A DNA stretch of 64,000 nucleotides from Lysobacter sp. MMG2 (GCF_016735495.2 NZ_JAERQY020000002.1:620001-684000); one strand, 5' to 3'. Positions 51,299 through 60,405 are shown, counted from the stretch's first letter. A program made the numbers and translations. Notes: generated by a model from the sequence alone, not told the origin.

Positions 51299-52387
51299 AT
51301 GGACACCGCCGTGACCCGTCCCGCCACGTCCGCGCCGCCCAGGCGGCGCGTGCGTGCGGTGCTGTCGCGGCTGCACCTGTGGGCCGGGCTCACCGCGGGC
51401 CTGGTGTTCGCGCTCGCCTCGCTTGCGGGCACGGTACTGGTGTTCCATGTCGACCTGCTGAAGCTGCAACATCCCCAGCTCGCCCAGCACGCACCCGTCG
51501 CCGACGGCCGCGTGCTGGCGCAACTCATCGAACGCTGGGCGCCGGAAGGCATGCGCTCGCTCGACCTTCCGCGCGAGGAGTTGCCGGTCTGGCAGGCGTA
51601 TTTCCAGGACGGACACCGCCAGTACTTCGCGCCGGAAGACGGCGCGCTGCTGCTCTACCGCAGCCATCACGACGACGTGCTGCTGTGGCTGCACGAGTGG
51701 CACGTCGATCTGCTGGGCGGCAAGACCGGTCGCGAAGTGTGGGGTGTCATCGGCGTGATCTCGCTGGCGATGATCCTGATCGGCCTCTACCTGTGGTGGC
51801 CGAAAGGCGGGCGCTACCTGGCGCAGTTGAAGATGCATGCCGGCCCGCCCGTTCGACGCTGGCTGACGTGGCACCGCAGCAGCGGCGTGATCCTGCTTCC
51901 ACTGCTCCTGCTGGCGACGGTGACCGGCGTGGGCATGGTGTACTCGAAGGCGTTCCAGAAAGCGCTCACCGCCACGTTCGGCGGCAAGAACGTGAAGGAG
52001 CCCGAGCTGCCTGCGAACACCGCGCCGATCGACTGGACCAAGGCGATCGCACAGGCACGCGCCGTGCTTCCCGATGCCCGACTGGCGCGCGTCTCGGTGC
52101 CGGATCCCGACGAAGGCGTGGTCTCGTTCCGCGCACAGGCGAACGGTGAGTGGCATCCCGTCGGGCGCAGCACGGTGTCGCTGTCGCGCGACGGCCGCGT
52201 CGTACAGTCCTTCGATGCGACCACGCACAAGCTCGGCATGCGCATGAGCCAGGCGTTCTATCCGCTGCACGTCGGCGCCGTCGGCGGGTCGGCGATGAAG
52301 TGGGCGACCGCGTTCATCGGCCTGTTGCCGATGTTCCTGCTGGTCACGGGTTTCCTGTTCTGGCGCCGCCGCCGCGGGAAACGCTGA
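51299..52387 (+). CDS. PepSY-domain inner-membrane protein
   Basis: The 362-residue protein has four membrane helices (about 20-43, 142-160, 190-212 and 335-355) and two PepSY-like domains between them, the layout of the PepSY-associated TM (PiuB/YqjH-like) group. These sit in the inner membrane beside siderophore receptors and are thought to reduce Fe(III) or handle it after uptake. The start is 9 bases after the receptor stop, so it is in the same Fur-controlled operon. Conserved histidines in the helices (RLHLWAG, LHEWHVDLLGG, WHRSSGVI, PLHVG) may bind haem. Confidence 0.88.
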   Translation: MDTAVTRPATSAPPRRRVRAVLSRLHLWAGLTAGLVFALASLAGTVLVFHVDLLKLQHPQLAQHAPVADGRVLAQLIERWAPEGMRSLDLPREELPVWQAYFQDGHRQYFAPEDGALLLYRSHHDDVLLWLHEWHVDLLGGKTGREVWGVIGVISLAMILIGLYLWWPKGGRYLAQLKMHAGPPVRRWLTWHRSSGVILLPLLLLATVTGVGMVYSKAFQKALTATFGGKNVKEPELPANTAPIDWTKAIAQARAVLPDARLARVSVPDPDEGVVSFRAQANGEWHPVGRSTVSLSRDGRVVQSFDATTHKLGMRMSQAFYPLHVGAVGGSAMKWATAFIGLLPMFLLVTGFLFWRRRRGKR

Positions 52388-52413
52388 CCCGCCGGGCCCG
52401 CACGGCCGGCCGC

Positions 52414-52425
52414 TACAATGGCGGC
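52414..52425 (+). promoter_or_regulatory. -10 box giving a leaderless dusB transcript
   Basis: TACAAT (52414-52419) ends six bases before the ATG at 52426, so transcription would start at about the A of the start codon. There is no Shine-Dalgarno. A good -35 box is not visible. This fits a leaderless mRNA; it is an inference. Confidence 0.5.
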
Positions 52426-53436
52426 ATGTCCGCCCTCTCCTTCCGCATCGGTCCCCACGAGGTCGCCCCGCGCGTCGTGCTCGCGCCGATGGCGGGCGTG
52501 ACCGACAAACCGTTCCGCATCCTGTGCAAGCAGATGGGCGCGGGGCTGTGCGTGTCCGAGATGACCACGTCCGACCCGCGCTTCTGGAAGACCGCCAAGT
52601 CGCGCCACCGCATGGACCACGACGGCGAACCGGCGCCGATCAGCGTGCAGATCGCCGGCACGGTGCCGGAGGTGATGGCCGAGGCCGCTCGCTACAACGT
52701 CGATCACGGCGCGCAGATCGTCGACATCAACATGGGCTGCCCGGCGAAGAAGGTCTGCAATGCCTGGGCGGGCTCGGCGCTGATGCGCGAACCGGAGCTG
52801 GTGGCGCGCATCCTCGAGGCCGTCGTGAACGCCGTGGACGTGCCGGTGACGTTGAAGATCCGCACCGGCTGGGCCGCCGACCAGCGCAACGCGTTGCAGA
52901 TCGCGCGCATCGCGCAGAACGCCGGCATCGCCGCATTGGCCGTGCATGGCCGCACGCGCGACCAGCAGTACACCGGCATGGCCGAGTACGACACCATCGC
53001 CGAGGTGAAGGCCGCGCTGACGATTCCCGTCTTCGCCAACGGCGACATCGACTCCCCGCACAAGGCCGCGCAAGTGCTCGCCTACACCGGCTGCGACGCG
53101 GTGCTGATCGGACGCGCGGCGCAGGGACGGCCGTGGATCTTCCGCGAGATCGCGCACTACCTCGAACACGGTGAAACACTGGCCGAACCCACGCTTGCGG
53201 AAGTGCGCGACGTGCTGCTCGGCCACCTGGCGCACCTGCACGCGTTCTACGGCGAGGTGTCCGGCTTGCGCATCGCGCGCAAGCACCTGGGCTGGTACGC
53301 CAAGGACCGCCCGGAGAATGCCGCGTTCCGCGCCGTGGTGAATCGTGCGGAGACGGCGGAAGCACAGTCGCAGTTGACCCGCGATTACTTCGATGCGCTG
53401 ATCGCGGGTGTGCAGCCGCTGGGCGTCGCCGCGTAA
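52426..53436 (+). CDS. dusB: tRNA-dihydrouridine synthase B
   Basis: This 336-residue FMN enzyme reduces uridine to dihydrouridine in the D-loop of tRNAs. The TIM barrel starts RVVLAPMAGVTDKPFR; the catalytic cysteine is in DINMGCPAKKVC (near residue 108), and AVHGRTRDQQYTG with NGDIDSPHKAAQVL bind FMN and substrate. Length and motifs fit DusB. In enterobacteria dusB is followed by fis; here it is followed by REP-like repeats and a methyltransferase, so fis is not linked. The start is chosen because the residues match other DusB N-termini. Confidence 0.95.
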   Translation: MSALSFRIGPHEVAPRVVLAPMAGVTDKPFRILCKQMGAGLCVSEMTTSDPRFWKTAKSRHRMDHDGEPAPISVQIAGTVPEVMAEAARYNVDHGAQIVDINMGCPAKKVCNAWAGSALMREPELVARILEAVVNAVDVPVTLKIRTGWAADQRNALQIARIAQNAGIAALAVHGRTRDQQYTGMAEYDTIAEVKAALTIPVFANGDIDSPHKAAQVLAYTGCDAVLIGRAAQGRPWIFREIAHYLEHGETLAEPTLAEVRDVLLGHLAHLHAFYGEVSGLRIARKHLGWYAKDRPENAAFRAVVNRAETAEAQSQLTRDYFDALIAGVQPLGVAA

Positions 53437-53447
53437 GGTTTCAAGCC

Positions 53448-53475
53448 GTCATTCCCGCGAAGACGGGAGCCCATG
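53448..53475. repeat. REP-like palindrome, left copy of a pair
   Basis: GTCATTCCCGCGAAGACGGGAG lies just after dusB. It is an imperfect member of the palindrome family at 12.7 and 24.5 kb and may help end or stabilise the dusB transcript. Confidence 0.65.
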
Positions 53476-53520
53476 TTTCCGCGTATGAACTTTTGCGGAC
53501 GACGGAATCGGTTCGGACAC

Positions 53521-53547
53521 TTGGATCCCCGCCTTCGAGCGAATGAC
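53521..53547. repeat. REP-like palindrome, right copy of a pair, degenerate
   Basis: TTGGATCCCCGCCTTCGAGC followed by GAATGAC is a decayed member of the family in the opposite orientation to the copy at 53448. The pair fills the dusB-methyltransferase gap. Confidence 0.55.
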
Positions 53548-53647
53548 TGCCATCGGACGGGCACGGCGGCGAAGTTCATGCACTTTGCGTCCCGTTTAAC
53601 CTCCCCCATGCGAGCATTCCGGCATCCGATGCCGTTCAGGTGCCGCC

Positions 53648-54484
53648 ATGTCCTCCAATTCGTCGTCCTGCTCCGACTTCCCCTACCTGCACGGCTTCTC
53701 GGCGACCGAACAGGCACGCCTGGTGAAGCAGGCCAGACTCGCCGAATCGACGATCTTCCACGACATCGACTACAGCGGCGCACGACGCCTGCTGGAGGTC
53801 GGCAGCGGCGTCGGTGCGCAGACGGAAATCCTGCTGCGCCGGTTCCCGGACCTGCAGGTGACCTGCGTCGACCTCAACGAAGCGCAACTCGCCGCCGCTC
53901 GCGCGAATCTCGGCGCGATGCCGTGGATCGAGGGCCGCTACGAGCTCCACCGCGCCGACGCCACCAACCTGCCCTTCGAGCCGCGCAGTTTCGACGGCGC
54001 GTTCCTGTGCTGGGTGCTGGAACACGTGCCTTCGCCCTCGCGTGTGCTCAACGAGGTGCGCCGCGTACTGGCGCCGGGATCGCCGGTGTACATCACCGAG
54101 GTGATGAACTCCTCCTTCCTGCTCGATCCGTACTCGCCCAACGTGTGGCGCTACTGGATGGCCTTCAACGATTTCCAGTACGACAGCGGCGGCGATCCGT
54201 TCGTTGGCGCCAAGCTGGGCAACCTGCTGCTGGCCGGCGGTTTCCGTGACGTGACCACGCAGGTGAAGACCTTCTACTTCGACAACCGCGAACCTGCGCG
54301 CCGCAAGACCATGATCGCTTTCTGGGAGGAACTTCTGCTGTCGGCGGCCGAGCAACTGATCGCCGCCGGGAAGGTCACGCCGGACGTGGTGGAGGGCATG
54401 CGTCGCGAACTGCATCAGGTGCAGAACGATCCGAACGCGGTGTTCTTCTATGCCTTCGTGCAGGCTCGCGCCGTAGTGTATTGA
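53648..54484 (+). CDS. Class I SAM-dependent methyltransferase
   Basis: The 278-residue enzyme has motif I (RLLEVGSGVGAQTEILLRRF, residues 48-67), motif II near CVDLNEAQLAAARANL, motif IV in FDGAFLCWVLEHVPSP, and a helical C-terminal cap. The N-terminal segment has a cluster of serines (MSSNSSSCSDFPY). It is a small-molecule methyltransferase by type; similar proteins methylate polyketide or lipid-like substrates, but nothing here shows which. No operon partner is visible, and REP-like repeats lie upstream. A second gene with its own ribosome-binding site begins 230 bases downstream. Confidence 0.85.
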   Translation: MSSNSSSCSDFPYLHGFSATEQARLVKQARLAESTIFHDIDYSGARRLLEVGSGVGAQTEILLRRFPDLQVTCVDLNEAQLAAARANLGAMPWIEGRYELHRADATNLPFEPRSFDGAFLCWVLEHVPSPSRVLNEVRRVLAPGSPVYITEVMNSSFLLDPYSPNVWRYWMAFNDFQYDSGGDPFVGAKLGNLLLAGGFRDVTTQVKTFYFDNREPARRKTMIAFWEELLLSAAEQLIAAGKVTPDVVEGMRRELHQVQNDPNAVFFYAFVQARAVVY

Positions 54485-54530
54485 GCCATGCGTGCGCGAT
54501 TCCCGTGAGGAAGGTGAAGGCGCAATACAC

Positions 54531-54642
54531 GTTCGCTTTCGCATGAAACCTTCATCTTCATGTGCACGCATCGCGCTGACGACGAACGGTGCAGGCCGAA
54601 AGTAACACTCCCCTTCGGCCGATGTAATTCGCCTTCGCATGA
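54531..54642 (+). repeat. Two direct repeats in the promoter region of the 106-residue gene
   Basis: GTTCGCTTTCGCATGA (54531-54546) and ATTCGCCTTCGCATGA (54627-54642) match at 14 of 16 bases and are 96 bases apart, in the 230-base region upstream of the small exported protein. They may be binding sites for one regulator; function is unknown. Confidence 0.45.
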
Positions 54643-54714
54643 TGGACGCTGACACCGTCGGGGCGTCCCCTCTGCGGTTCCACCGCAGCGCTCCGGCGGA
54701 CCAGGAGGCCACTC

Positions 54715-55035
54715 ATGAAAGCCAAGATTGCATTCATCGCGTTGGCAATGGCGGTATCGGCCCCGGCATGGGCCGCCGAAGATCCGGTAGGCGACCTGTC
54801 GAAGGTTACCGGGCTGACCGAACGCAAGGTGCAGATGATCCTCGGCAACCGCACCGCATTCGCCGAGTATCCGTACACGTACGACCGCTCGCTGCAGAAG
54901 TTCGTCACCGCGATCGGCAAGGAGAACTACCAGCGTCTGATGGAAGGTGAAGCCGTGGCACTGCGTGATACGCAGGGCAACGAGTACATCGTGCAGCTTG
55001 ATCGCAAGCAGCTGTCGAATCGCAACGCGCTGTAA
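54715..55035 (+). CDS. Small exported protein of unknown function
   Basis: The 106-residue protein has a textbook signal peptide (MKAKIAFIALAMAVSAPAWA) and a good ribosome-binding site (AGGAGG, 8 bases before the ATG). The mature 85-residue domain has helix-turn patterns (DLSKVTGLTERKVQMILGNR) and a beta-like end (EYIVQLDRKQL). No cysteines. I do not recognise it. Composition and a clear start make it very likely a real gene. It is flanked by a methyltransferase gene and a convergent membrane-hydrolase gene, with no clear link to either. Confidence 0.75.
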   Translation: MKAKIAFIALAMAVSAPAWAAEDPVGDLSKVTGLTERKVQMILGNRTAFAEYPYTYDRSLQKFVTAIGKENYQRLMEGEAVALRDTQGNEYIVQLDRKQLSNRNAL

Positions 55036-55219
55036 CGCCGGCCGGGGCGCATCCGGCTCGTGATACGCGAGCGGAACGTCCCGTACCGTTCCTCTCTTCC
55101 GACCAGCCAAGGTGTCAGGGTGAACAGGTCAACCACGGTCTGAGGGGCCGCGTGATGCACGCCACGCGGCCCTGCCAGCGGCCGTTGCCACTCTCACGCT
55201 CGCCTTGCCGATCCCACCC

Positions 55220-56284
55220 TCAATGCGTCGTCGCGTCCGTCCCCGGTGGCGGCGTCTGCGCGTTTGCCGTAGTTGCGTCCTCGGGGGCATGCCAGATGCG
55301 CTGCCACATCGCGCCGAGGCGACGCCCCGCCTCCCACGGCCATTGCAGCTGCTGCGGCGCAATCTCGCGCCACTTGTCCCCTTCACGCTTCGCCACCGCG
55401 AAACGGAAGCTGTAATCGGGCTCCGCGCCCATCCGCAGGTCCGACAGCACCAGCCGGTCGTCGTGCGCCTGCGCCTTCATGAAGCCACGGTTGAACCACA
55501 GCAATCGCTGCACGGCGGAAAACGACTGCACCTGCGACAGCGCGGCCACGTCCGAGGGGTGATCGCGAAAGCGAATGGGCCCGTGGTCGGCCACCAGGGA
55601 GCGCTCGCCTTCGACGAATCCCTCCGGTGTCATCGCGACCACGCGCCACAGCAGTATGTTGAACGGCATTGGCACGGAAAAACGCGGCGCATGCTCCAGG
55701 CCGCGCGCGGCCAGGGCTTCTCCGGCGGCCCGCTCCACTTGCTGCTTGGCCAACAACGATGCGCCCAGGTACAGCGAGCTCAAGGCCAGTCCGACGATCA
55801 GCGCAGGCTGGGCGATGCGCTTCTCGCGAGCGAACCACGCGATCAGGCAGCCCGCCAGCAACCACACCGTGTAGAGCGGGTCGATGATGAACACGCTCGA
55901 CCACATCACCGGCTGGAACGGCAGCGGCCATAGCAACTGCGTGCCGTACACGGTGAAGGCGTCCAGCAACGGGTGCGTCAGCAACGCGCCCTGCATCGCC
56001 CAGAACCAGCGCCTCGGCGACTGCGCGACGCGCCCGCCTCGCGAACGGAACCAGGCCCACAGTGCCCACGCCACAAACGCCAGCACGATCAGCGAATGGC
56101 TGAAGCTGCGATGCCAGGTCATGCGCGCGACCGGATCGTCGGTGATCAGGTTGATCGGCAGGACGTCGAGGTCGGGCAGCGTACCGAGTGCGGCGCCTGC
56201 GAGCAGTGCGGCGCGGCGATGCTGCGGCGGCGCGATGGCGGCGGCGACGGCCGCGCCGAGAACGATCTGGGTGAAGGAGTCCAT
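55220..56284 (-). CDS. YdjM-like membrane-bound metal-dependent hydrolase
   Basis: The 354-residue membrane protein has about five helices and the conserved His/Asp motifs of the YdjM (DUF457/LexA-regulated) family: PDLDVLP (near residue 38), HRSFSHSL (near 58), and THPLLDAFTVYGTQLLWP (near 95). These would bind a metal in an inner-membrane phosphohydrolase-like site. The C-terminal 150 residues are soluble and partly unique. The start at 56284 fits the usual MDSFTQIVLGAAV opening of the family. Substrate unknown. It is transcribed toward the small exported gene. Confidence 0.88.
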   Translation of the reverse strand: MDSFTQIVLGAAVAAAIAPPQHRRAALLAGAALGTLPDLDVLPINLITDDPVARMTWHRSFSHSLIVLAFVAWALWAWFRSRGGRVAQSPRRWFWAMQGALLTHPLLDAFTVYGTQLLWPLPFQPVMWSSVFIIDPLYTVWLLAGCLIAWFAREKRIAQPALIVGLALSSLYLGASLLAKQQVERAAGEALAARGLEHAPRFSVPMPFNILLWRVVAMTPEGFVEGERSLVADHGPIRFRDHPSDVAALSQVQSFSAVQRLLWFNRGFMKAQAHDDRLVLSDLRMGAEPDYSFRFAVAKREGDKWREIAPQQLQWPWEAGRRLGAMWQRIWHAPEDATTANAQTPPPGTDATTH

Positions 56285-56331
56285 GCGCCAATGCTAACCG
56301 TCATCGCGTGCGCGCGATGACGGGCGGACGC

Positions 56332-57159
56332 TCAGGCCGCCTGCGGCCGTTCGGTCCGCGGCACCGGCTCGGGCCGGCGCGGTTCGACGTATGCAAGGGT
56401 TTCGCCGGCGTGCGACAGCAGCCGCAGCGTGCCGTCGGGTTCTTCGACCAGCGCGCTGAGGCTTTCGACCCAGTCGCCGTCGTTGGCGTAGATCAGGCCG
56501 TCGCGTTGCACCAGTGATGCGCGATGGATGTGGCCGCAGATGATGCCGTCCAGCCCACGCCGCCGCGCATCGTCCAATCCGGCGGTGACGAAGCGTTCGA
56601 TGTAGCGCTCGGCCGCGCCGCTGCGGCGCTTGAGGAATTCCGACAAGGACCAGTAACGACGACCCGCGAGTCGACGAACCCGGTTTAGCCACTGGTTGCC
56701 GGTGAGGATGCGGTAGTACAGCCAGTCGCCGAACTGCTCCTGCAATCCGCCGAAGTGGGTGATGCCGTCGTAATCGTCGCCGTGCGTGACGAGCAGGCGG
56801 CGTCCGTCAGCGGTGACGTGGATCGCGCGACGACGCACGCTCATGCGCGGCAAGGCAAGGCCGCAGAAGCGGCGGATCGGACGGTCGTGGTTGCCCGGCA
56901 CGTAGACGATCTCCGTACCGGCACGACGCAACGCGTGCAGGGCCTCCACCACGCGATTGTGCGCGGCATCCCAGCGCGCGCGCCGCTGCGCCATCCACCA
57001 CAGGTCGACGATGTCGCCGACCAGGTACAGGCGATCGCAGCGCAACCCGGAAAGGAAATCCGCCAGCTCGGCCGCGTGGCAATGTTTGGACCCCAGGTGG
57101 ACGTCGGACACGAAGACCGCGCGTCGGCGCGGCGGCAGCGCGGTCGGCATCGACGTCAT
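56332..57159 (-). CDS. LpxH-like metallophosphoesterase
   Basis: The 275-residue calcineurin-like phosphoesterase has all metal motifs: VFVSDVHLGS, YLVGDIVDLWWM, YVPGNHDRPI, THGDDYDG and ICGHIHRA. It resembles UDP-2,3-diacylglucosamine diphosphatase (LpxH) and its LpxH2-like relatives. It overlaps the OlsF-like gene by 4 bases (ATGA), so the two are co-translated, which suggests a joint role in envelope lipids. The ATG at 57159 has GGAG upstream; a second ATG at 57150 is possible. Classical lpxH may be elsewhere, so exact lipid A involvement is uncertain. Confidence 0.85.
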   Translation of the reverse strand: MTSMPTALPPRRRAVFVSDVHLGSKHCHAAELADFLSGLRCDRLYLVGDIVDLWWMAQRRARWDAAHNRVVEALHALRRAGTEIVYVPGNHDRPIRRFCGLALPRMSVRRRAIHVTADGRRLLVTHGDDYDGITHFGGLQEQFGDWLYYRILTGNQWLNRVRRLAGRRYWSLSEFLKRRSGAAERYIERFVTAGLDDARRRGLDGIICGHIHRASLVQRDGLIYANDGDWVESLSALVEEPDGTLRLLSHAGETLAYVEPRRPEPVPRTERPQAA

Positions 57160-58907
57160 CCGGCGGTCTCCGGGCACGTGGAGGTTGCGGGCGCGACGCC
57201 GAGGTAGCGCTCGCGCTTCTTCGGTCGCAGGCGATCCAGGTCCACTTCGATCAGGCCATCGACGGCGTCGCTGAAAGCGGGGTCCACGCCGAAGGCCAGG
57301 AAACGCGCGCCGCCGGGTTCGCAAAGATCGGTGTATTGCTTGTAGAGCATCGGCAGCGTGGCGCCGAGTGCGTCCAGGTTGGCCTTGAGCACGCGGAACG
57401 CCGTGGCGGCGTCGACCTCGCCGAACTGCGGCGGCGCGGCCCGGTACACGAATGGCTGGCGCGACACCGCGCTGCCGGCTTCGCTGCCGTAATAGCGGGC
57501 GTAGTACGCGACGATCTGCTCGCGTGCCGCGGCCGGCAGCGCCGCGCTGATCGACACCGGCCCGAACAGGTAACGCACGTTCGGATGCTTCGCCAGATAG
57601 GCGCCGATGCCCTGCCACAGGTAATCGATGCTGCGGCTGCCCCAGTAATCCGGCGCGACGAAGCTTCGCCCCAGCTCCATGCCCTGCGCGATGCGCGGCA
57701 CTGCGTCGTCGGCGTACTGGAACAGCGAGGCCGTGTAGAACCCGGCCAGCCCACGCTCGGCCAGCACGCTGGCGCCGCGCGCGATGCGGTAGGCGCCGGC
57801 GATCTTCATCGGCTCCGCATCCCACAGCACGATGTGCTCGTAACCGCTGTCGTAGACGTCCACGTCCAGCCGCTGGCCGGTGCCCTCGCCCACGGCGCGG
57901 AACGTGAGCTCACGCAGACGGCCGATTTCCTGCAACAGCGCCGAGCCGGCGGCGAGCCGACCCACGCGGATCTGCTTTCCGTCGAAGGTGCGGCCGAGCA
58001 GCGTCATCGCCTCCACGCCGTCGCGCACCCGCACGGGATCGAGCGGTTCGATCAGCGGCGCGAGCAACGGTGCAGGCGGCGTGTCGGCGCGCTTCGTCGC
58101 GTGCCCGTCGGGCCGGCGACGACCGAGCGAGAACAGCTCCCGGCGCACATCGCGCAGCAAACGCTGCGGATCGCCGACGGGGGACAACTGCAGCGGCGTA
58201 CCGATGCGCAGTGCGATGCGGTGCGCGCGGCGGGCGAACATCTCCCTCGCCAGCAGCGCCGTGCCGGCCGGCTTGAACAGCGCCGAGGCACCGTAGAACA
58301 GCGCCGAATTGCGCGCCTCGATGCGCACCGGCAGCACCGGTGCACCACTGGCGCGGGCGAAGCGCAGGAAGCCACGGCGCCAGCGGCCATCGGTGACGCC
58401 GCGCAGGCCGAGCCGCGCCACTTCGCCGGCGGGAAACACGATCACGCACTGGTCGGCACGCAGGGCGTCGTCGATGGCCTCCAGGCTCTGCGCACTGGGC
58501 CGCCCCCCGAGGATGCGCACCGGCAGCAACAGGCCGGACAGAGGATCCAGCGCGGACAGCAAATCGTTGGCGACGATGCGCACGTCGCGCCGCACGCGCC
58601 CCACTGCGTCCAGCAGGGCCAGCGCATCGAGCGCGCCGGAGGGGTGGTTGGCGACGATCAGCAGCCGCCCCTTGGCGGGGATGCGCTCGAGCTCGCCCGG
58701 TTCACAGGTGTAGCGCGCCTGCAGGTGGTCCAGCGCGGCGCCGACGAAGGCGAACTCGCGCAGGTGCCCGTTGGCGTGCAGGAAGTCCTCGACCTGGTCG
58801 AAACGGGACCAGCGGCCGATCGTGCGCAGCAACGGCCGCGCGACGCTGGCACGCCGTCCCCGGAACCAGTGCGGAAAGCGTTCTTGCAGGCGGCGTTCGA
58901 GTGGCAT
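57156..58907 (-). CDS. Two-domain acyltransferase, OlsF-like ornithine-lipid synthase candidate
   Basis: The 583-residue protein joins an N-terminal lysophospholipid acyltransferase domain (HxxxxD motif in ANHPSGALDALALL near residue 88, then FPAGEVARLGLRG) with a C-terminal GNAT/OlsB-like N-acyltransferase domain (from about 300, with GSRSIDYLWQGIGAY and PVSISAALPAAAREQI). This order is that of OlsF, which makes ornithine lipids in one protein (OlsA plus OlsB). It overlaps the LpxH-like gene. Phosphate-free ornithine lipids usually replace phospholipids under phosphate limitation. The match is by domain order and motifs; a hemolysin-like acetyltransferase reading is an alternative for the C-terminal half. 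Confidence 0.78.
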   Translation of the reverse strand: MPLERRLQERFPHWFRGRRASVARPLLRTIGRWSRFDQVEDFLHANGHLREFAFVGAALDHLQARYTCEPGELERIPAKGRLLIVANHPSGALDALALLDAVGRVRRDVRIVANDLLSALDPLSGLLLPVRILGGRPSAQSLEAIDDALRADQCVIVFPAGEVARLGLRGVTDGRWRRGFLRFARASGAPVLPVRIEARNSALFYGASALFKPAGTALLAREMFARRAHRIALRIGTPLQLSPVGDPQRLLRDVRRELFSLGRRRPDGHATKRADTPPAPLLAPLIEPLDPVRVRDGVEAMTLLGRTFDGKQIRVGRLAAGSALLQEIGRLRELTFRAVGEGTGQRLDVDVYDSGYEHIVLWDAEPMKIAGAYRIARGASVLAERGLAGFYTASLFQYADDAVPRIAQGMELGRSFVAPDYWGSRSIDYLWQGIGAYLAKHPNVRYLFGPVSISAALPAAAREQIVAYYARYYGSEAGSAVSRQPFVYRAAPPQFGEVDAATAFRVLKANLDALGATLPMLYKQYTDLCEPGGARFLAFGVDPAFSDAVDGLIEVDLDRLRPKKRERYLGVAPATSTCPETAG

Positions 58908-59134
58908 GCGTCGCGGCGGTCGCCCCGGCGGGGCTTTCGCCGGGGAAGGTTGGGCGCGACTGGCGACAGCGGCATGGCGGTTCCGGGTCAGAACGGTGAC
59001 AAGCCCCCCGTTCCGGCGCGGTGCGCACGTCGACGGGTCAGCCTCCGGAGCCGGCCGGGAGCGCAGAAATGGGCGTCCCGCTTAACCTGTTCGCAACATC
59101 TCCTTGGCGCACAATGCGCCGACCGGCACGACCC

Positions 59135-59142
59135 TGTATCAT
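59135..59142 (+). promoter_or_regulatory. Extended -10 element of metK
   Basis: TGTATCAT (59135-59142) is an extended -10 element about 43 bases ahead of the metK start. There is no convincing -35. I looked for a SAM riboswitch in the leader and saw none. A small GGCGCA-CAA-TGCGCC hairpin is upstream (about 59106-59120). Confidence 0.4.
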
Positions 59143-59184
59143 GCCCGGCCATCCTTTCATCCGAATCAAGGGATATTGACCTCG

Positions 59185-60405
59185 ATGTCCAGCTACCTGT
59201 TCACCTCTGAATCCGTCTCCGAAGGCCATCCGGACAAGATCGCGGACCAGATTTCCGACGCCGTCCTCGACGCCATCCTGGCGCAGGACAAGCGCGCGCG
59301 CGTCGCCTGCGAGACGATGGTGAAGACCGGCGCGGCGATCGTCGCCGGCGAGGTCACCACGACCGCGTGGGTCGACATCGAGTCGCTGGCGCGCCGCGTG
59401 ATCAACGAGATCGGCTACGACAATTCCGACGTCGGCTTCGACGGCCACACCTGCGCCATCATCAACATGCTGGGCAAGCAGTCGCCGGACATCGCCGCCG
59501 GCGTTGATCGCAAGAAGCCGGAAGAACAGGGCGCGGGCGACCAGGGCCTGATGTTCGGCTACGCCTGCAACGAGGCGCCGGAATTCATGCCGGCCCCGAT
59601 CTACTACTCGCACCGTCTGGTCGAGCAGCAGGCCAAGATCCGCAAGAAGAAGAACTCGCCGCTGCCGTGGCTGCGTCCGGACGCGAAGTCGCAGGTCACG
59701 CTGCGCTACGACGCCAACCACAACGTCGCGGGCCTCGACGCCGTCGTGCTGTCCACGCAGCATGACCCGGGCATCAAGCAGAAGGACCTGGTGGAAGGCG
59801 TGTACGAGCACGTCCTCAAGCCCGTGCTGCCGAAGAAGTGGCTCGAGTCGCTGCCGAAGAACAAGATCCACATCAACCCGACGGGCATCTTCGTGATCGG
59901 CGGCCCGGTGGGCGACTGCGGCCTGACCGGCCGCAAGATCATCGTCGACAGCTACGGCGGCATGGCCCGCCACGGCGGTGGTGCGTTCTCGGGCAAGGAT
60001 CCGTCGAAGGTCGACCGCTCGGCCGCCTACGCCGCGCGCTACGTCGCCAAGAACATCGTCGCCGCCGGCCTGGCCGACCGTTGCGAAGTGCAGGTCTCCT
60101 ACGCCATCGGCGTGGCCGAGCCGACCTCGATCTCGGTCACCACCTTCGGCACCGGCAAGATCAGCGACGAGAAGATCGAGAAGCTGATCCGCAAGCACTT
60201 CGACCTGCGTCCGTACGGCATCGTGAAGATGCTCGACCTGATCCACCCGGTGTACCAGGACACGGCCGCCTACGGCCACTTCGGCCGCAAGCCGAAGGAA
60301 GTGTCGTACGTCGACGGCGCCGGCAAGAAGCAGACCGCCACGGCCTTCTCGTGGGAGAAGACCGACCGCGCCGACGCCCTGCGCGCCGACGCCAAGCTGA
60401 AGTAA
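59185..60405 (+). CDS. metK: S-adenosylmethionine synthetase
   Basis: This 406-residue enzyme makes S-adenosylmethionine from methionine and ATP. The signatures [16 protein letters not shown], the [15 protein letters not shown] hexapeptide region, and [19 protein letters not shown] are all present. The ATG at 59185 follows a weak Shine-Dalgarno (AAGGGATATTGACC), and the preceding 27 codons in frame are rejected since [16 protein letters not shown] is the family N-terminus. The gene starts the SAM-cycle block with ahcY and metF; a terminator separates it from ahcY. Confidence 0.97.
   Translation: MSSYLFTSESVSEGHPDKIADQISDAVLDAILAQDKRARVACETMVKTGAAIVAGEVTTTAWVDIESLARRVINEIGYDNSDVGFDGHTCAIINMLGKQSPDIAAGVDRKKPEEQGAGDQGLMFGYACNEAPEFMPAPIYYSHRLVEQQAKIRKKKNSPLPWLRPDAKSQVTLRYDANHNVAGLDAVVLSTQHDPGIKQKDLVEGVYEHVLKPVLPKKWLESLPKNKIHINPTGIFVIGGPVGDCGLTGRKIIVDSYGGMARHGGGAFSGKDPSKVDRSAAYAARYVAKNIVAAGLADRCEVQVSYAIGVAEPTSISVTTFGTGKISDEKIEKLIRKHFDLRPYGIVKMLDLIHPVYQDTAAYGHFGRKPKEVSYVDGAGKKQTATAFSWEKTDRADALRADAKLK

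Noticed and set aside
58908-59184. SAM riboswitch upstream of metK
   Set aside because: None of the conserved SAM-aptamer motifs was found in the leader.
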